64,000 nt of DNA from Ruegeria meonggei (lineage in GTDB: Bacteria; Pseudomonadota; Alphaproteobacteria; Rhodobacterales; Rhodobacteraceae). Below, one piece after another: positions 8,589-17,668 of this stretch. The position numbers were made by a program, and so were the translations under genes. The stretch is taken from positions 248,001 through 312,000 of the forward strand of contig NZ_FWFP01000001.1 of assembly GCF_900172215.1 (NCBI RefSeq). The letters are read 5' to 3'. A model generated the notes under the pieces. It did no database searches, was not told the DNA's origin, and worked only from the letters and a program-made list of their open reading frames with translations. Every line of letters begins with the position of its first letter. Positions within the stretch are counted from its first letter, which is position 1.

Positions 8589-9952
8589 TGCGATGGGCCG
8601 TAATCTGTGCCAGCTTGGCCTTGACCGGATGCGCAACTGTCAAGCCGCCTGAAGTGCCCACCAAGGTTCAGGCCATCCAAAAGGCACTGCCACCACCCAA
8701 AGCGTTTACACGCGCAACTCCGACCCGTCCGGCACGTTCGAATGTGAATATCGAAGAGGATTTTGTCTCGCTGCATTTCGCGTTGGAAAGTGGCGCGCAA
8801 TTGCCCCTGTTTACCCGGTTCGAAACCCCGATCACGGTGCGGCTGACCGGGTCACCGACGCCGTCAATGCAACGGGACCTGACCCAGTTGCTGACCCGGT
8901 TGCGCAACGAGGCCGGGATCGACATCCGCCAAATTCCGGACGGATCGGCCAACATCACCATCGAAGCCGTCACGCAGGAACAGATTCAGGACATCCTGCC
9001 TCAGGCGGCGTGTTTCGTAGTTCCGAACGCGTCGAGCTTTGAGGAATACAGCCGCGACCGGCGCAAACAGAAAAGCAGCTGGACCCGGCTGCGCAGCCGC
9101 GAACGTCTGGGTATCTTCATCCCCTACGACACCAGTCCGCAGGAAAAACGCGACTGTCTGCACGAAGAGATCGCGCAGGCGCTGGGGCCACTGAACGACC
9201 TTTATCACCTGCCAGATTCCGTGTTCAACGACGACAATATTCACACGGTCCTTACCGGGTTCGACATGCTGATCCTACGCGCCGCATATTCCGCCGAACT
9301 GCACAGCGGCATGACCCGCGAACAGGTGCAGGAAGTCATCCCCGGTGTGCTCAGCCGCTTGAACCCGCGCGGAAACACCCTGCCCTCGCAACCGGTTTCT
9401 GAAACACCGCGCGACTGGATCAAGGCAGTACAGAAATCCCTGCGTCCCCAGTGGAATACAAAGCGGCGCCTGAGTGCTGCGAAGCAAGCCGCCCGAATTG
9501 GGCAGGAACAGGGCTGGACCGATCAGCGCCGCGCCTATCCCTATTACATCATGGGGCGGATGGAGCAGTTCGACAATCCACAGGACGCACTAAGCAACTA
9601 TCAGCTCGCACTTAAGTATCTGCAGGCGACACCGGGCACCGAGGTGCATCAGGCCTATGTGACGACCCAGACCGCAGCCTATGCGCTGGCACAGGGGCAA
9701 GGACCGCAGATTCTGCCGGAACTGGACGCTGCAATCGGCGTCATGACCCGGGCGCAGAACGCCTCGCAGCTGGCCACGTTATTGCTGCTGAAATCCGAAG
9801 CGCTCAATCAAGCGGGCCGGCATGAACAGGCACGTTCCGTCAGGCTGGACAGTCTGGGGTGGGCGCGATACGGCTTTGGCTCGGATATGGTGGTCCGCTC
9901 GCTGATGCAGGATGTCGCAGAGGGTCCGTCCACCAAAAACAGAGGCGGTTAA
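8585..9952 (+). CDS. DUF2927 lipoprotein
   Basis: A 455-residue lipoprotein: a short signal ends in the lipobox LTGC, with the lipidated cysteine at residue 16. The central part, roughly 150-220 with the block RSRERLGIFIPYDTSP and the later CLHEEIAQALGPLND, is the DUF2927 domain found mainly in Alphaproteobacteria. The HEEIAQ segment resembles a protease-like helix but lacks a second histidine, so enzyme activity is not claimed. The C-terminal third is helical and repeat-like (tetratricopeptide-like). It overlaps the GNAT gene by ATGA and lies between moxR and the VWA gene, which points to a joint envelope role. Confidence 0.85.
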   Translation: MMRWAVICASLALTGCATVKPPEVPTKVQAIQKALPPPKAFTRATPTRPARSNVNIEEDFVSLHFALESGAQLPLFTRFETPITVRLTGSPTPSMQRDLTQLLTRLRNEAGIDIRQIPDGSANITIEAVTQEQIQDILPQAACFVVPNASSFEEYSRDRRKQKSSWTRLRSRERLGIFIPYDTSPQEKRDCLHEEIAQALGPLNDLYHLPDSVFNDDNIHTVLTGFDMLILRAAYSAELHSGMTREQVQEVIPGVLSRLNPRGNTLPSQPVSETPRDWIKAVQKSLRPQWNTKRRLSAAKQAARIGQEQGWTDQRRAYPYYIMGRMEQFDNPQDALSNYQLALKYLQATPGTEVHQAYVTTQTAAYALAQGQGPQILPELDAAIGVMTRAQNASQLATLLLLKSEALNQAGRHEQARSVRLDSLGWARYGFGSDMVVRSLMQDVAEGPSTKNRGG

Positions 9953-9955
9953 CCT

Positions 9956-10126
9956 ATGGTAGTGGTTTGGGGAATGGCGATACTGGGGGCAATCCTTGGG
10001 GCGCTGACAGCACGCAAACGCAATGGCAGCGCGGCTGATATGGCCCAATACGCGGCAGGCTACGGCATCGCCTTTGCTCTGGCCGGGTTGATCCTGTCCC
10101 TGATCCTTGTACGTCTGGTGGTGTAA
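9956..10126 (+). CDS. Small two-helix membrane protein
   Basis: This 56-codon gene fills the gap between the DUF2927 lipoprotein and the VWA gene. It starts three bases after the lipoprotein stop and ends four bases before the VWA ATG. The product has a hydrophobic N-terminal segment (residues 2-18), a polar loop TARKRNGSAADMAQ and a second hydrophobic helix (about 35-54). Similar short proteins in this position are sometimes labelled apolipoprotein acyltransferase in databases, but it is far too small for that function. The tight spacing on both sides supports it being real. Confidence 0.75.
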   Translation: MVVVWGMAILGAILGALTARKRNGSAADMAQYAAGYGIAFALAGLILSLILVRLVV

Positions 10127-10130
10127 GCGT

Positions 10131-11315
10131 ATGTTCCTGCCCTTTTTTGACAACCTCCGCAAAGCTGGAATTCCCGTATCCTTGCGCGAATATCTTACTT
10201 TTCTGGAAGGGATGAAAAAGGGCCTGGCCACCTATGATGTCGAGGCGTTCTATTTCCTCGCACGCGTGTCGATGGTGAAGGACGAGCGCAACATCGACAA
10301 ATTTGACCGCGCCTTTGCTGCCAGTTTTGAAGGGCTGGGCGAGATCAGCTTTGCTCAAGTTCTGGACGCCGTGGACATCCCTGCCGAATGGCTGGCCAAG
10401 ATGGCCGAAAAACACTTGTCCGCCGAAGAAAAGGCCGAGATCGAGGCGCTCGGCGGGTTCGACAAGCTGATGGACACCCTGCGCGAACGTCTGAAAGACC
10501 AGCAAGGCCGCCACCAAGGTGGTAACAAATGGATCGGCACTGCCGGGACTTCTCCGTTCGGGGCTTATGGCTATAACCCCGAAGGCGTGCGTATCGGCCA
10601 GAAAGAAAGCCGCCATCAGCGTGCGGTCAAGGTCTGGGACAAGCGTGAATTCAGGAACCTGGACGACACCGTTGAGCTGGGCACACGCAACGTCAAGGTG
10701 GCGTTAAAGCGCCTGCGCCGCTGGGCGCGCGAGGGGGCCGCCGAAGAGCTGGATCTGGATGGAACCATCCGAGCCACGGCCGAGCACGGCTATCTGGACG
10801 TCAAAACTCGCCCCGAGCGTCATAATGCGGTCAAAGTGCTGCTGTTCCTGGACGTCGGCGGTTCGATGGACCCCCATATCAAAGTGGTCGAAGAGTTGTT
10901 TTCAGCCGCGCGAAGCGAATTCAAACATCTGGAATATTACTACTTCCACAACTGCCTGTATGAAGGCGTGTGGCGCGACAACCACCGCCGCTGGGATCAG
11001 CAAACCCCCACCCATGAGGTGCTGCGTACCTATGGCCCGGATTACAAGTGTATCTTCGTCGGTGACGCCTCGATGAGCCCTTATGAAATCGCCTATCCCG
11101 GCGGTGCGAACGAGCATTGGAACAAAGAATCCGGCCAGGTCTGGCTGCAACGCGCACGCGACCAATGGGCATCCAACCTTTGGATCAACCCGGTGCCCGA
11201 GAAATACTGGGAATACACCCACTCCATCAGCATGATCCGCGAGGTTTTCGAGGACCGTATGGTGCCCATGACACTGGCCGGGTTGGAACAGGGGATGAAG
11301 GAACTGACGCGGTAA
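10131..11315 (+). CDS. CoxE-like VWA-domain protein
   Basis: A 394-residue protein of the family (COG3552/COG3825, CoxE-like) that works with MoxR ATPases. Residues about 233-380 form a von Willebrand A domain with a MIDAS-type motif DVGGSM (241-246), where the usual first serine of DxSxS is glycine. The N-terminal half is helical and charged. The ATG at 10131 (MFLPFFDNLRKAG) lies four bases after the small membrane gene. With the MoxR ATPase at 7176 it makes a classical chaperone pair. A 9-bp-arm hairpin spans its stop codon. Confidence 0.88.
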   Translation: MFLPFFDNLRKAGIPVSLREYLTFLEGMKKGLATYDVEAFYFLARVSMVKDERNIDKFDRAFAASFEGLGEISFAQVLDAVDIPAEWLAKMAEKHLSAEEKAEIEALGGFDKLMDTLRERLKDQQGRHQGGNKWIGTAGTSPFGAYGYNPEGVRIGQKESRHQRAVKVWDKREFRNLDDTVELGTRNVKVALKRLRRWAREGAAEELDLDGTIRATAEHGYLDVKTRPERHNAVKVLLFLDVGGSMDPHIKVVEELFSAARSEFKHLEYYYFHNCLYEGVWRDNHRRWDQQTPTHEVLRTYGPDYKCIFVGDASMSPYEIAYPGGANEHWNKESGQVWLQRARDQWASNLWINPVPEKYWEYTHSISMIREVFEDRMVPMTLAGLEQGMKELTR

Positions 11316-11330
11316 ACCCCAACCGCGTCA
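11305..11330. terminator. Hairpin across the VWA stop codon
   Basis: Perfect 9-bp arms TGACGCGGT (11305-11313) and ACCGCGTCA (11322-11330) enclose an eight-base loop that contains the tail of the TAA stop. There is no T-run, so it is more a convergent-gene boundary hairpin than a canonical intrinsic terminator. Confidence 0.5.
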
Positions 11331-11346
11331 CCCGCAACGCTAAAGC

Positions 11347-11955
11347 CTAGTCCGTGACTGCCAGTTTTGCACCCAAGACCCCAAACACACCAGCAAACGT
11401 CCTTTTGATCCAGCGCATTGTCACAGGACGCCTGATGACATAGTCACGCGCCGCTGCAGCAAAGGCCCCATACGCAACGAACACTCCAAATGTCATGCCC
11501 ATGAAAATCAGGGCAAGTTGGATCAGTTCTGCGGTAGCATTTGCCAATCCTGTCGACACAAATTGCGGAAGAAAAGCAAGAAAGAATAGCGATAACTTGG
11601 GGTTAAGAACATTAATCAATGTTCCCGTCACAGCAATCTTTCCAAGGCTTTTTGCGCTCTTTTCTTCTCGCACTTCCATAGCGCCGCGGTCTTTGAGAAT
11701 ACTCCACGCCATGTAGAACAGGTAGAGCACGCCCAAAAACTTAATAACCTGAAACGCCACTGCACTGGTGTGCAAAAGCGCCGCAAGACCAACGATACTG
11801 GCGACGGCCGCCGGGACGATTCCAAGCGTGCAACCTAACGCGGCTGCGATACTGGCCCTGAACCCACGTCCAAGTCCGACCGCAAGCGTATAAATCACAC
11901 CTGTCCCCGGCAATATCACAACGACCAGAGATGTGAGCAAAAACTCTAGTGTCAT
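11347..11955 (-). CDS. LysE/RhtB-family amino-acid exporter
   Basis: A 202-residue membrane protein with about six hydrophobic helices. The LysE family signature is visible as the N-terminal VVVILPGTGVIYTLAVGLGRG and NPKLSLFFLAFLPQFV. The family exports amino acids or homoserine lactone-like compounds by proton antiport. The ATG at 11955 is preferred over an in-frame TTG one codon upstream. It converges with the VWA gene and diverges from the M48 protease. The substrate cannot be assigned. Confidence 0.9.
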   Translation of the reverse strand: MTLEFLLTSLVVVILPGTGVIYTLAVGLGRGFRASIAAALGCTLGIVPAAVASIVGLAALLHTSAVAFQVIKFLGVLYLFYMAWSILKDRGAMEVREEKSAKSLGKIAVTGTLINVLNPKLSLFFLAFLPQFVSTGLANATAELIQLALIFMGMTFGVFVAYGAFAAAARDYVIRRPVTMRWIKRTFAGVFGVLGAKLAVTD

Positions 11956-12078
11956 CAACAGGCCCTTTCGTTTTGGGAAACCTTTCTGACTATTGGCGTG
12001 GTGTCAATGTGAACTGCTCGAGTTATGGCGATCAGGTTTTAGGTTGTCCCGGTTGTCCGCCGGTCCCATATCTAAGAC

Positions 12079-12768
12079 ATGCTTCGTTTTACCCCAATCC
12101 TTCTGGCCATTTCCTATGCCATCGTGATGTACCGGATTTCCGTCTGGCGCACGCATCGTGAATTGGACGCGAAATCAACCGAACTGGCGGATCCTGCTCT
12201 TAAGCGCATGACCGATCGGCTGGCGGCTGCGCTTGGGATCGAACGAGTGCCGGTTTACATCTATGAGATTGATCCAGTGAATGGGTTGGCCGCTGCGGAC
12301 GGGCGGATTTTCATCACCCGCGGATTCTATCGCAAATTCCGCAATGGCGAGGTTTCGGCTGAGGAAATGACCAGTGTCATCGCCCATGAGCTGGGGCACG
12401 TGGCGCTGGGACATGCGCGGCGGCGGATGATCGATTTCTCAGGCCAGAACGCGCTGCGGGCTGCGTTGATGATACTGCTGAACCGGTTCATTCCCTTTAT
12501 AGGAGCGTGGATTGCAAATATGTTGACCCACCTTCTGGCCTCGCGTCTGTCGCGAGGGGATGAGTATGAGGCGGACGAGTATGCTGCCGCGCTGCTGACA
12601 AAAGCGGGGATCGGGATCGGGCCGCAGAAGTCGCTGTTTCACAAGCTTGAAGACCTGACCCAGCAACGCGCGGGCGTGACCCCGGCCTGGCTGATGAGCC
12701 ATCCCAAGACCGACGAACGGATTGCGGCGCTAGAGGCGCTGGAACAGCGGTGGGGCGCGGGAGGTTAG
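12079..12768 (+). CDS. M48-family metalloprotease (HtpX-like)
   Basis: A 229-residue zinc protease. An N-terminal hydrophobic segment (residues 3-22) probably anchors it. The zinc motif is HELGH (103-107), within VIAHELGHVALGHARR, and the third ligand lies in RGDEYEADEYAA (E162 or nearby). The C-terminal SHPKTDERIAAL block is typical of the family. It is shorter than HtpX (about 290 residues) and has fewer membrane helices. The family degrades or checks membrane and periplasmic proteins. It stands alone, followed by dispersed repeat copy 3. Confidence 0.88.
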   Translation: MLRFTPILLAISYAIVMYRISVWRTHRELDAKSTELADPALKRMTDRLAAALGIERVPVYIYEIDPVNGLAAADGRIFITRGFYRKFRNGEVSAEEMTSVIAHELGHVALGHARRRMIDFSGQNALRAALMILLNRFIPFIGAWIANMLTHLLASRLSRGDEYEADEYAAALLTKAGIGIGPQKSLFHKLEDLTQQRAGVTPAWLMSHPKTDERIAALEALEQRWGAGG

Positions 12769-12802
12769 GTTTGGGCAGCGAGAGGCCAGCCTCTCGCGCT
12801 CT

Positions 12803-12827
12803 CCGGGATATTTTTAGCCAGATGAAG
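12803..12827 (+). repeat. Dispersed intergenic repeat, copy 3
   Basis: The core begins CCGGGATATTTTT and ends GCCAGATGAAG, followed by GGATCC at 12830-12835. A short hairpin (GAGG/CCTC, 12782-12793) precedes it. It sits between the convergent M48 and PIN genes. Confidence 0.82.
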
Positions 12828-12839
12828 AGGGATCCAGGA

Positions 12840-13382
12840 CTAAGCGGCGAGCGCTTTGCCCAGCCGTGGCAGGCGGGCTTTTTTCATCAGCGCACGCAGC
12901 GTCCATTGGGTGCCGGACAGGCGGTTGGCCTCGGCCAGAACGCGGGTAGCCGTCTGGGTTATCCCGTCCGGGTCTGCTTGCCAGAAGCTGTGTAACAGCC
13001 CATCGGGGTCGCGGCGTTCCAGCCCCTCTTCGGACAGGATGTTTCTGGGGAAATCCTTGGCGTTGACAGTGACGATCACATCCGCCGAAGCCGTTACGGC
13101 GGTGGCCAGTACATGGATATCGGCGCTGTCGGGCAGCCATAGGCGTCGTTCCTCACCTGGTGCCGCCGGGCGTTCAGCCATGGGCCAGTTGGCTTGCGCC
13201 AACGCGATTTCTGCGCGGGCTTGTACTTCGCCTTCGGGGCCTAGTTTGCGGGCGGCGCGGGCCCATTCTTCGAGGATGCGGGCCGACCAGAGCGGGGTGA
13301 AGTGGCCGAGCCTGGCGGCGCTCAGCAGCATCTCGCGCATTACCGTTGGATAGATGACGCAGGTATCCAGAACTGCCTTCAC
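12840..13382 (-). CDS. RSP_2648-type PIN-domain protein
   Basis: A 180-residue PIN-fold protein; PIN domains are metal-dependent ribonucleases. The N terminus KAVLDTCVIYP carries the first acidic residue (D6), and acidic residues recur in PDSADIHVLATAV and VNAKDF. Its sequence is the type annotated as RSP_2648 family in Rhodobacterales. The start is GTG at 13382, overlapping the TGA of the methyltransferase gene as GTGA, so it is coupled to that gene. No antitoxin-like gene is adjacent, which argues against a toxin-antitoxin module. An RNA-processing or maturation role with the upstream rRNA methyltransferase is an inference. Confidence 0.85.
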   Translation of the reverse strand: MKAVLDTCVIYPTVMREMLLSAARLGHFTPLWSARILEEWARAARKLGPEGEVQARAEIALAQANWPMAERPAAPGEERRLWLPDSADIHVLATAVTASADVIVTVNAKDFPRNILSEEGLERRDPDGLLHSFWQADPDGITQTATRVLAEANRLSGTQWTLRALMKKARLPRLGKALAA

Positions 13383-14581
13383 AACCGGTAGAACACAGCT
13401 TTGAGGTAGCCGCTTTCTGCCAATTGAGGCAGTTGCGGGTGATCGGGTCCGGCAAAGCCTGTGTGGATCAGTTGCGCCTGCCGTCCGGCCCGGCCAATCC
13501 CGCGCGAGGACGCATCGCGGAACCGTCCGAGATCAACGGCGTGCGAACAGGAGCACAAGCCGAGATAACCGTCCGGTTTCACCAGTGACGCAGATAGACG
13601 GGCCACGCGTTCATAGGCGCGCAGGCCTGCGTCCAGCGCCTGTTTAGACGGCGCAAAAGCAGGAGGGTCGCAGATGACCACGTCGAATTTCGCGCCCTCG
13701 TCGGCCAGTTGGGTCAGGACGTCAAAGGCATCACCCTGTCGGGTTTGGAATCTGTCCGCGCTACCAGATGTCTGCGCCCCTTGTGCGGCCAGCTCCAGCG
13801 CAGCGGCAGAGCCATCGACGGCAAGTGCCTGACCCGCGCCACCAGCCAGCATGGCCAGCCCGAACCCGCCCACATGGCTGAACACATCCAGCACCTGCGC
13901 GCCGGGCTGAACCAATTGGGCGGCAAAGGCGTGGTTGGGTCGTTGGTCGTAAAACAGGCCGGTTTTCTGACCGCCGGTCAGGTCTGCCATATAGGTCGCG
14001 CCATTCATCGGCACCGGCAGCGGCGCGTCAGGTGCTGTGCCACGCAGGGTGAAGTTCACGTCGTCCAGCCCCTCCAACCCGCGCGTCCGGCCAGATGCGT
14101 TTTTCAGCACTGTCGTGACACCTGTGACCGAGACCAGAGCCTCGGTCAGGGTCTCCAGATGCGCTTCGGCCCAGGCGGCGTTGGGTTGAATCACGCAGGC
14201 ATCGCCAAAACGGTCAATGACGACGCCAGGAAAGCCGTCAGCCTCGGCATGGATCAACCGGTAATACGGTGTGTTAAACAGGCGTTCTCGCAGCGCAAGC
14301 GCGCGGCGAATGCGGGATTCGAACCACGCGGCATCCAGCCGTGCGTCAAGGTCGCGATCCAATACCCGGCACATGATTTTGGACTCGGGGTTGACTGCAA
14401 CCAGCGCGATGGGCGCGCGGTTTTCATCCTCGAGCACAGCCAGCGCGCCCGCCTCGATCTTACGGGTGCGGCGGTCAGCGACGATGTCATTGGCGTAGAC
14501 CCACGGGAACCCATGGCGCATACCGCGCGCATTGGCTTTGGGCTTTAGTCGGATGCGGGGGCGGGTATTGGTTTGGGTCAT
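13379..14581 (-). CDS. RlmI-like class I SAM-dependent RNA methyltransferase
   Basis: A 400-residue protein with an N-terminal PUA-type RNA-binding region (about 1-80, with GFPWVYANDI) and a C-terminal Rossmann methyltransferase domain. The SAM-binding motif appears as VLDVFSHVGGFGLAML and the catalytic motif as VICDPPAFAPSK. The architecture is that of RlmI/RlmO 23S rRNA cytosine-C5 methyltransferases. The ATG at 14581 (MTQTNTRPRIRLK) fits the family; the frame extends 70 codons upstream without similarity. It overlaps the PIN gene by four bases and follows the 90-residue gene by 38 bp. The exact target base is not readable. Confidence 0.88.
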   Translation of the reverse strand: MTQTNTRPRIRLKPKANARGMRHGFPWVYANDIVADRRTRKIEAGALAVLEDENRAPIALVAVNPESKIMCRVLDRDLDARLDAAWFESRIRRALALRERLFNTPYYRLIHAEADGFPGVVIDRFGDACVIQPNAAWAEAHLETLTEALVSVTGVTTVLKNASGRTRGLEGLDDVNFTLRGTAPDAPLPVPMNGATYMADLTGGQKTGLFYDQRPNHAFAAQLVQPGAQVLDVFSHVGGFGLAMLAGGAGQALAVDGSAAALELAAQGAQTSGSADRFQTRQGDAFDVLTQLADEGAKFDVVICDPPAFAPSKQALDAGLRAYERVARLSASLVKPDGYLGLCSCSHAVDLGRFRDASSRGIGRAGRQAQLIHTGFAGPDHPQLPQLAESGYLKAVFYRL

Positions 14582-14619
14582 GCCGCCCTCATAAAGGCGA
14601 TCACGCCGGGGGGAAAGCC

Positions 14620-14892
14620 CTAGCGCGGCCGGGATCGCCAACCACCGCGCCGTTTCGGGGCCTGCGCCGATTGCAACCCTTCGGCCAGCACCTGTGTCAT
14701 AGGGTGGTCCGCGTCTGCCGCTGCGTAAGCGCGATGCAGATCGGTCAGGGCTTGCGCCTGATCTCGGTCCGCTGGCAGGCTGAGCGCCCAATCCAGAAAG
14801 ATGCTACGGCATTCGGGCAAAGTGATGCCGTCGATGCGATAAGCTTCGCGGATAAGGCCTTTGTGATCGTTTGGATCGTCACTGCGCGCCAT
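14620..14892 (-). CDS. Conserved 90-residue protein after glnE
   Basis: A 90-residue, largely helical, charged cytosolic protein starting MARSDDPNDHKGLIREAYRI. It has no membrane segment or cofactor motif. I do not recognise a function; homologues occur in Rhodobacterales in the same place. It overlaps the 3' end of glnE by 14 bases and ends 38 bases before the methyltransferase start, so glnE, this gene, the methyltransferase and the PIN gene look like one transcription unit. Confidence 0.75.
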   Translation of the reverse strand: MARSDDPNDHKGLIREAYRIDGITLPECRSIFLDWALSLPADRDQAQALTDLHRAYAAADADHPMTQVLAEGLQSAQAPKRRGGWRSRPR

Positions 14893-17668
14893 TTTCCCCC
14901 TCCTTTATCACGCAACCGATGATATCGGCGGCAGTGCCATAACTCTCTTGCAGGGCAGCCTGTAGCTGGTCGACCTGCTCGAACCCGGTGGCACGGCACA
15001 GGAATGCCGCCCCCCCCTCGCCGATTTTGTCGGCCTCAATCACTTTGCCGGACAGCAACCGCGCTGCACATTGCACGGACCAACATAGATCGTAGCAGTC
15101 CTTGAGGGTCTGCGCCTGAGCGACGTCCAGTAATCCAGCTGCGACAGCGCCGTCCAGCCCGGCATGAACATCGCGCTGCGCCACACCGGATAGCAGCGCG
15201 CCGGTTTCGGCGACCAGTTCAATATCCATCATCCGGCCAGGGCCGTTCTTGGCATCCCAGATACCCGCCGGAATTTTAACCGCCGCCAGACGGGCGCGCA
15301 TCTCTGCAACTTCGCCCAGCACTTTACCAATGTCCTTTTGTTGCCCAAGAAAATCCGCGCGAAAAGTCTCAATATCTCTCGCAAGCTTTTCCTCTCCAGC
15401 AACCACACGGGCGCGGGTCAGGGCCAGATGCTCCCACACCCAGGCATCGTTTTGCTGATAGCTTTTAAAACTGGCCCAACTGGTTGCAACCGGCCCCTGA
15501 TTGCCCGACGGGCGCAGACGCATGTCGACCTCGTACAACCGGCCCTGCGACATCGGCACCGACAGTGCCGTGATCAATGCCTGTGTGAACCGCGCGTAAT
15601 AGGTACGCGTGGCCAAAGGGCGCGGGCCATCGGACATATCCTGATCCAACGGGTCATAGATGACGATCATGTCGAGATCGGATTGTGAGTTTATCCGACC
15701 CGCCCCCAGCGATCCCATGCCTAGCACCGCCGCGCCGCGCCCAGGCGCAGGGCCGTGCTTTTGCGCAAACTGATCGGCCACGCGGGGCAGGATCGCTGCA
15801 ATCACTGCGCTGGCCAGCTCGGCATATTGCTGACCGGCCTCCGCCCCGTCGATCAGCCCGCGCAAATGGTGTACGCCAATGCGGAAATGCCATTCCTTGC
15901 ACCAGCGGCGGGCGAAATCGAGCTGCGTCTCGTAGTCGCCTTCCTCAGACAAGGCATCCGAAAGCTCCGCTTGTAAAACTGCCTGCCCTGGCCAGTCGTT
16001 GAAAAAGCTTCCGCCGATCACCGCATCAAACACAACGGCGTTGCGCGACAAATGCGCCGCCAATGCGTGCGAGGTGCCCACAATGTCAACCAGCAGGTCG
16101 ATCAGATGCGGGTTCGCTTCGAACAACGAAAACAGTTGAACACCCGCAGGCAGACCTAACAAGAACCCGTCCAGCGCGCGCAACGCCTCCTCGGGTTGCG
16201 CGGTCTTGGCAAGACGCGACAGCAGCTCGGGTTTGAGCCGTTCGAAAATGCGCGCGCCCCGCTGAGAACGCAGTGCCGGATAGGTCATCCATCGGGCCAG
16301 AACGCTCTGGTCGAATTGCGCCACTTGGGTCGGAGCTGGGGTTGAGGAGCCTGGGGCAAAGAACCCTTCGGTCAGCTCGTGCACTTCGGTCAGTCGGCGG
16401 GTCAGATCCGCGGTCAGCTCGGCGCTGTCGATCCCCATCAGGCAAGCGATCCGTTCAATCCCGTCAGGCGATTGGGGCACCTTATGAGTTTGCGCGTCGT
16501 GGACCATTTGAATGCGGTGCTCAACCTCGCGGTGGGCCCGGTAATGGTCGGCCAGCTTGTCGGTCACATCCTGAGGGACCCATCCTTTTTCAGCCAGTGC
16601 TGCCAGCCCCGGCACCGTACCGCGCACCCGTAAATCAGGATCGCGCCCCCCGGCGATCAACTGGCGGGTCTGGGTGAAAAACTCAATCTCACGAATGCCG
16701 CCCTGCCCCAGCTTCATGTCGTGGCCCGGAATGGTCAGCGCACCGCCGGTGCCTTTGTTCTCACGAATACGCAGACGCATGTCATGGGCGTCCTGTATGG
16801 CTGCAAAATCCAGATGCCTGCGCCAGACAAAGGGGCGCAACGCGTCCAGAAATCCTTGCCCAGCCGTGATGTCCCCAGCGCAGGCACGCGCCTTGATAAA
16901 AGCCGCGCGTTCCCATGTGCGGCCAAGGCTTTCATAATAGCGTTCCGCCGCTTCTGCCGCCATGCAAACCGGGGTGACGGCAGGATCGGGGCGCAACCGC
17001 AAGTCAGTACGGAACACATACCCATCGGCCGTCTTTTCACTGAGCGTGGCACAGAAATTGCGCGTAGCCCGCACCATCCCCTGACGCGCGTCGTAAAAAT
17101 CATCAGGATCGAAACGGGTCTCGTCGAATAACACGATCAGGTCGATATCCGAGCTGTAATTCAGCTCATGCGCACCCATTTTGCCCATGGCCAGAATGAT
17201 CATCCCGGCAGCGGAGTCCACGTCATCCGGCCCCATCCCCGGCAGCTTGCCCCGTCGGATCAGCGCCGCGATCTCGGTCTTGGCAGCGACATCCGCTGCC
17301 AATGCACCGAAATCCGTCAGTGCCCCGGTGACCTTTTCCAGTGGCCATGCCCCGGCCAGATCAGCCAGAGCCGTCAGTAACGCCATTCTCCGCTTGGCCT
17401 GCCGCAACCCCGGTTTCAACTGATCCGGCGGCAAACCCCGTGCAGCGGTCATCACCTCGGCCAGCGCCTGATCCGGGTCGTTCAAAGCCTGCGGCAACCA
17501 GTCCTTTTCCCGTTCAACCAAGCTCTTTAGATATGGGCTGGAACCTGCAGCACCGGCGATCAACTCGCCCAACTCGGCTTGGATATCCGGAACCATCTCC
17601 CGCGCATCCTCACCCAGTGAAGGATCAAAAGCCCGTGGCATTCGGTTTATGGTGAGAGGCCCGGTCAT
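14879..17668 (-). CDS. glnE: Glutamine synthetase adenylyltransferase/deadenylase
   Basis: A 929-residue bifunctional enzyme that adds AMP to, or removes it from, glutamine synthetase in response to PII, setting nitrogen assimilation. Two nucleotidyltransferase domains are visible: the first centre SSDIDLIVLFD at about 172-182 and the second SQSDLDMIVIYD near 660, each followed by helical PII/GlnD-type segments. The ATG at 17668 (MTGPLTINRM) has a strong GGAGGG site; 23 upstream codons are left out. Length is in the normal range (about 930-980). It leads the unit running to the PIN gene. Confidence 0.96.
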   Translation of the reverse strand: MTGPLTINRMPRAFDPSLGEDAREMVPDIQAELGELIAGAAGSSPYLKSLVEREKDWLPQALNDPDQALAEVMTAARGLPPDQLKPGLRQAKRRMALLTALADLAGAWPLEKVTGALTDFGALAADVAAKTEIAALIRRGKLPGMGPDDVDSAAGMIILAMGKMGAHELNYSSDIDLIVLFDETRFDPDDFYDARQGMVRATRNFCATLSEKTADGYVFRTDLRLRPDPAVTPVCMAAEAAERYYESLGRTWERAAFIKARACAGDITAGQGFLDALRPFVWRRHLDFAAIQDAHDMRLRIRENKGTGGALTIPGHDMKLGQGGIREIEFFTQTRQLIAGGRDPDLRVRGTVPGLAALAEKGWVPQDVTDKLADHYRAHREVEHRIQMVHDAQTHKVPQSPDGIERIACLMGIDSAELTADLTRRLTEVHELTEGFFAPGSSTPAPTQVAQFDQSVLARWMTYPALRSQRGARIFERLKPELLSRLAKTAQPEEALRALDGFLLGLPAGVQLFSLFEANPHLIDLLVDIVGTSHALAAHLSRNAVVFDAVIGGSFFNDWPGQAVLQAELSDALSEEGDYETQLDFARRWCKEWHFRIGVHHLRGLIDGAEAGQQYAELASAVIAAILPRVADQFAQKHGPAPGRGAAVLGMGSLGAGRINSQSDLDMIVIYDPLDQDMSDGPRPLATRTYYARFTQALITALSVPMSQGRLYEVDMRLRPSGNQGPVATSWASFKSYQQNDAWVWEHLALTRARVVAGEEKLARDIETFRADFLGQQKDIGKVLGEVAEMRARLAAVKIPAGIWDAKNGPGRMMDIELVAETGALLSGVAQRDVHAGLDGAVAAGLLDVAQAQTLKDCYDLCWSVQCAARLLSGKVIEADKIGEGGAAFLCRATGFEQVDQLQAALQESYGTAADIIGCVIKEGENGAQ

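Noticed and set aside
9956..10126. Apolipoprotein N-acyltransferase
   Set aside because: Only 56 residues and no catalytic triad; the real enzyme has about 500 residues.
12840..13382. Toxin of a VapBC module
   Set aside because: No small antitoxin gene lies up- or downstream, and it is coupled to a methyltransferase gene.
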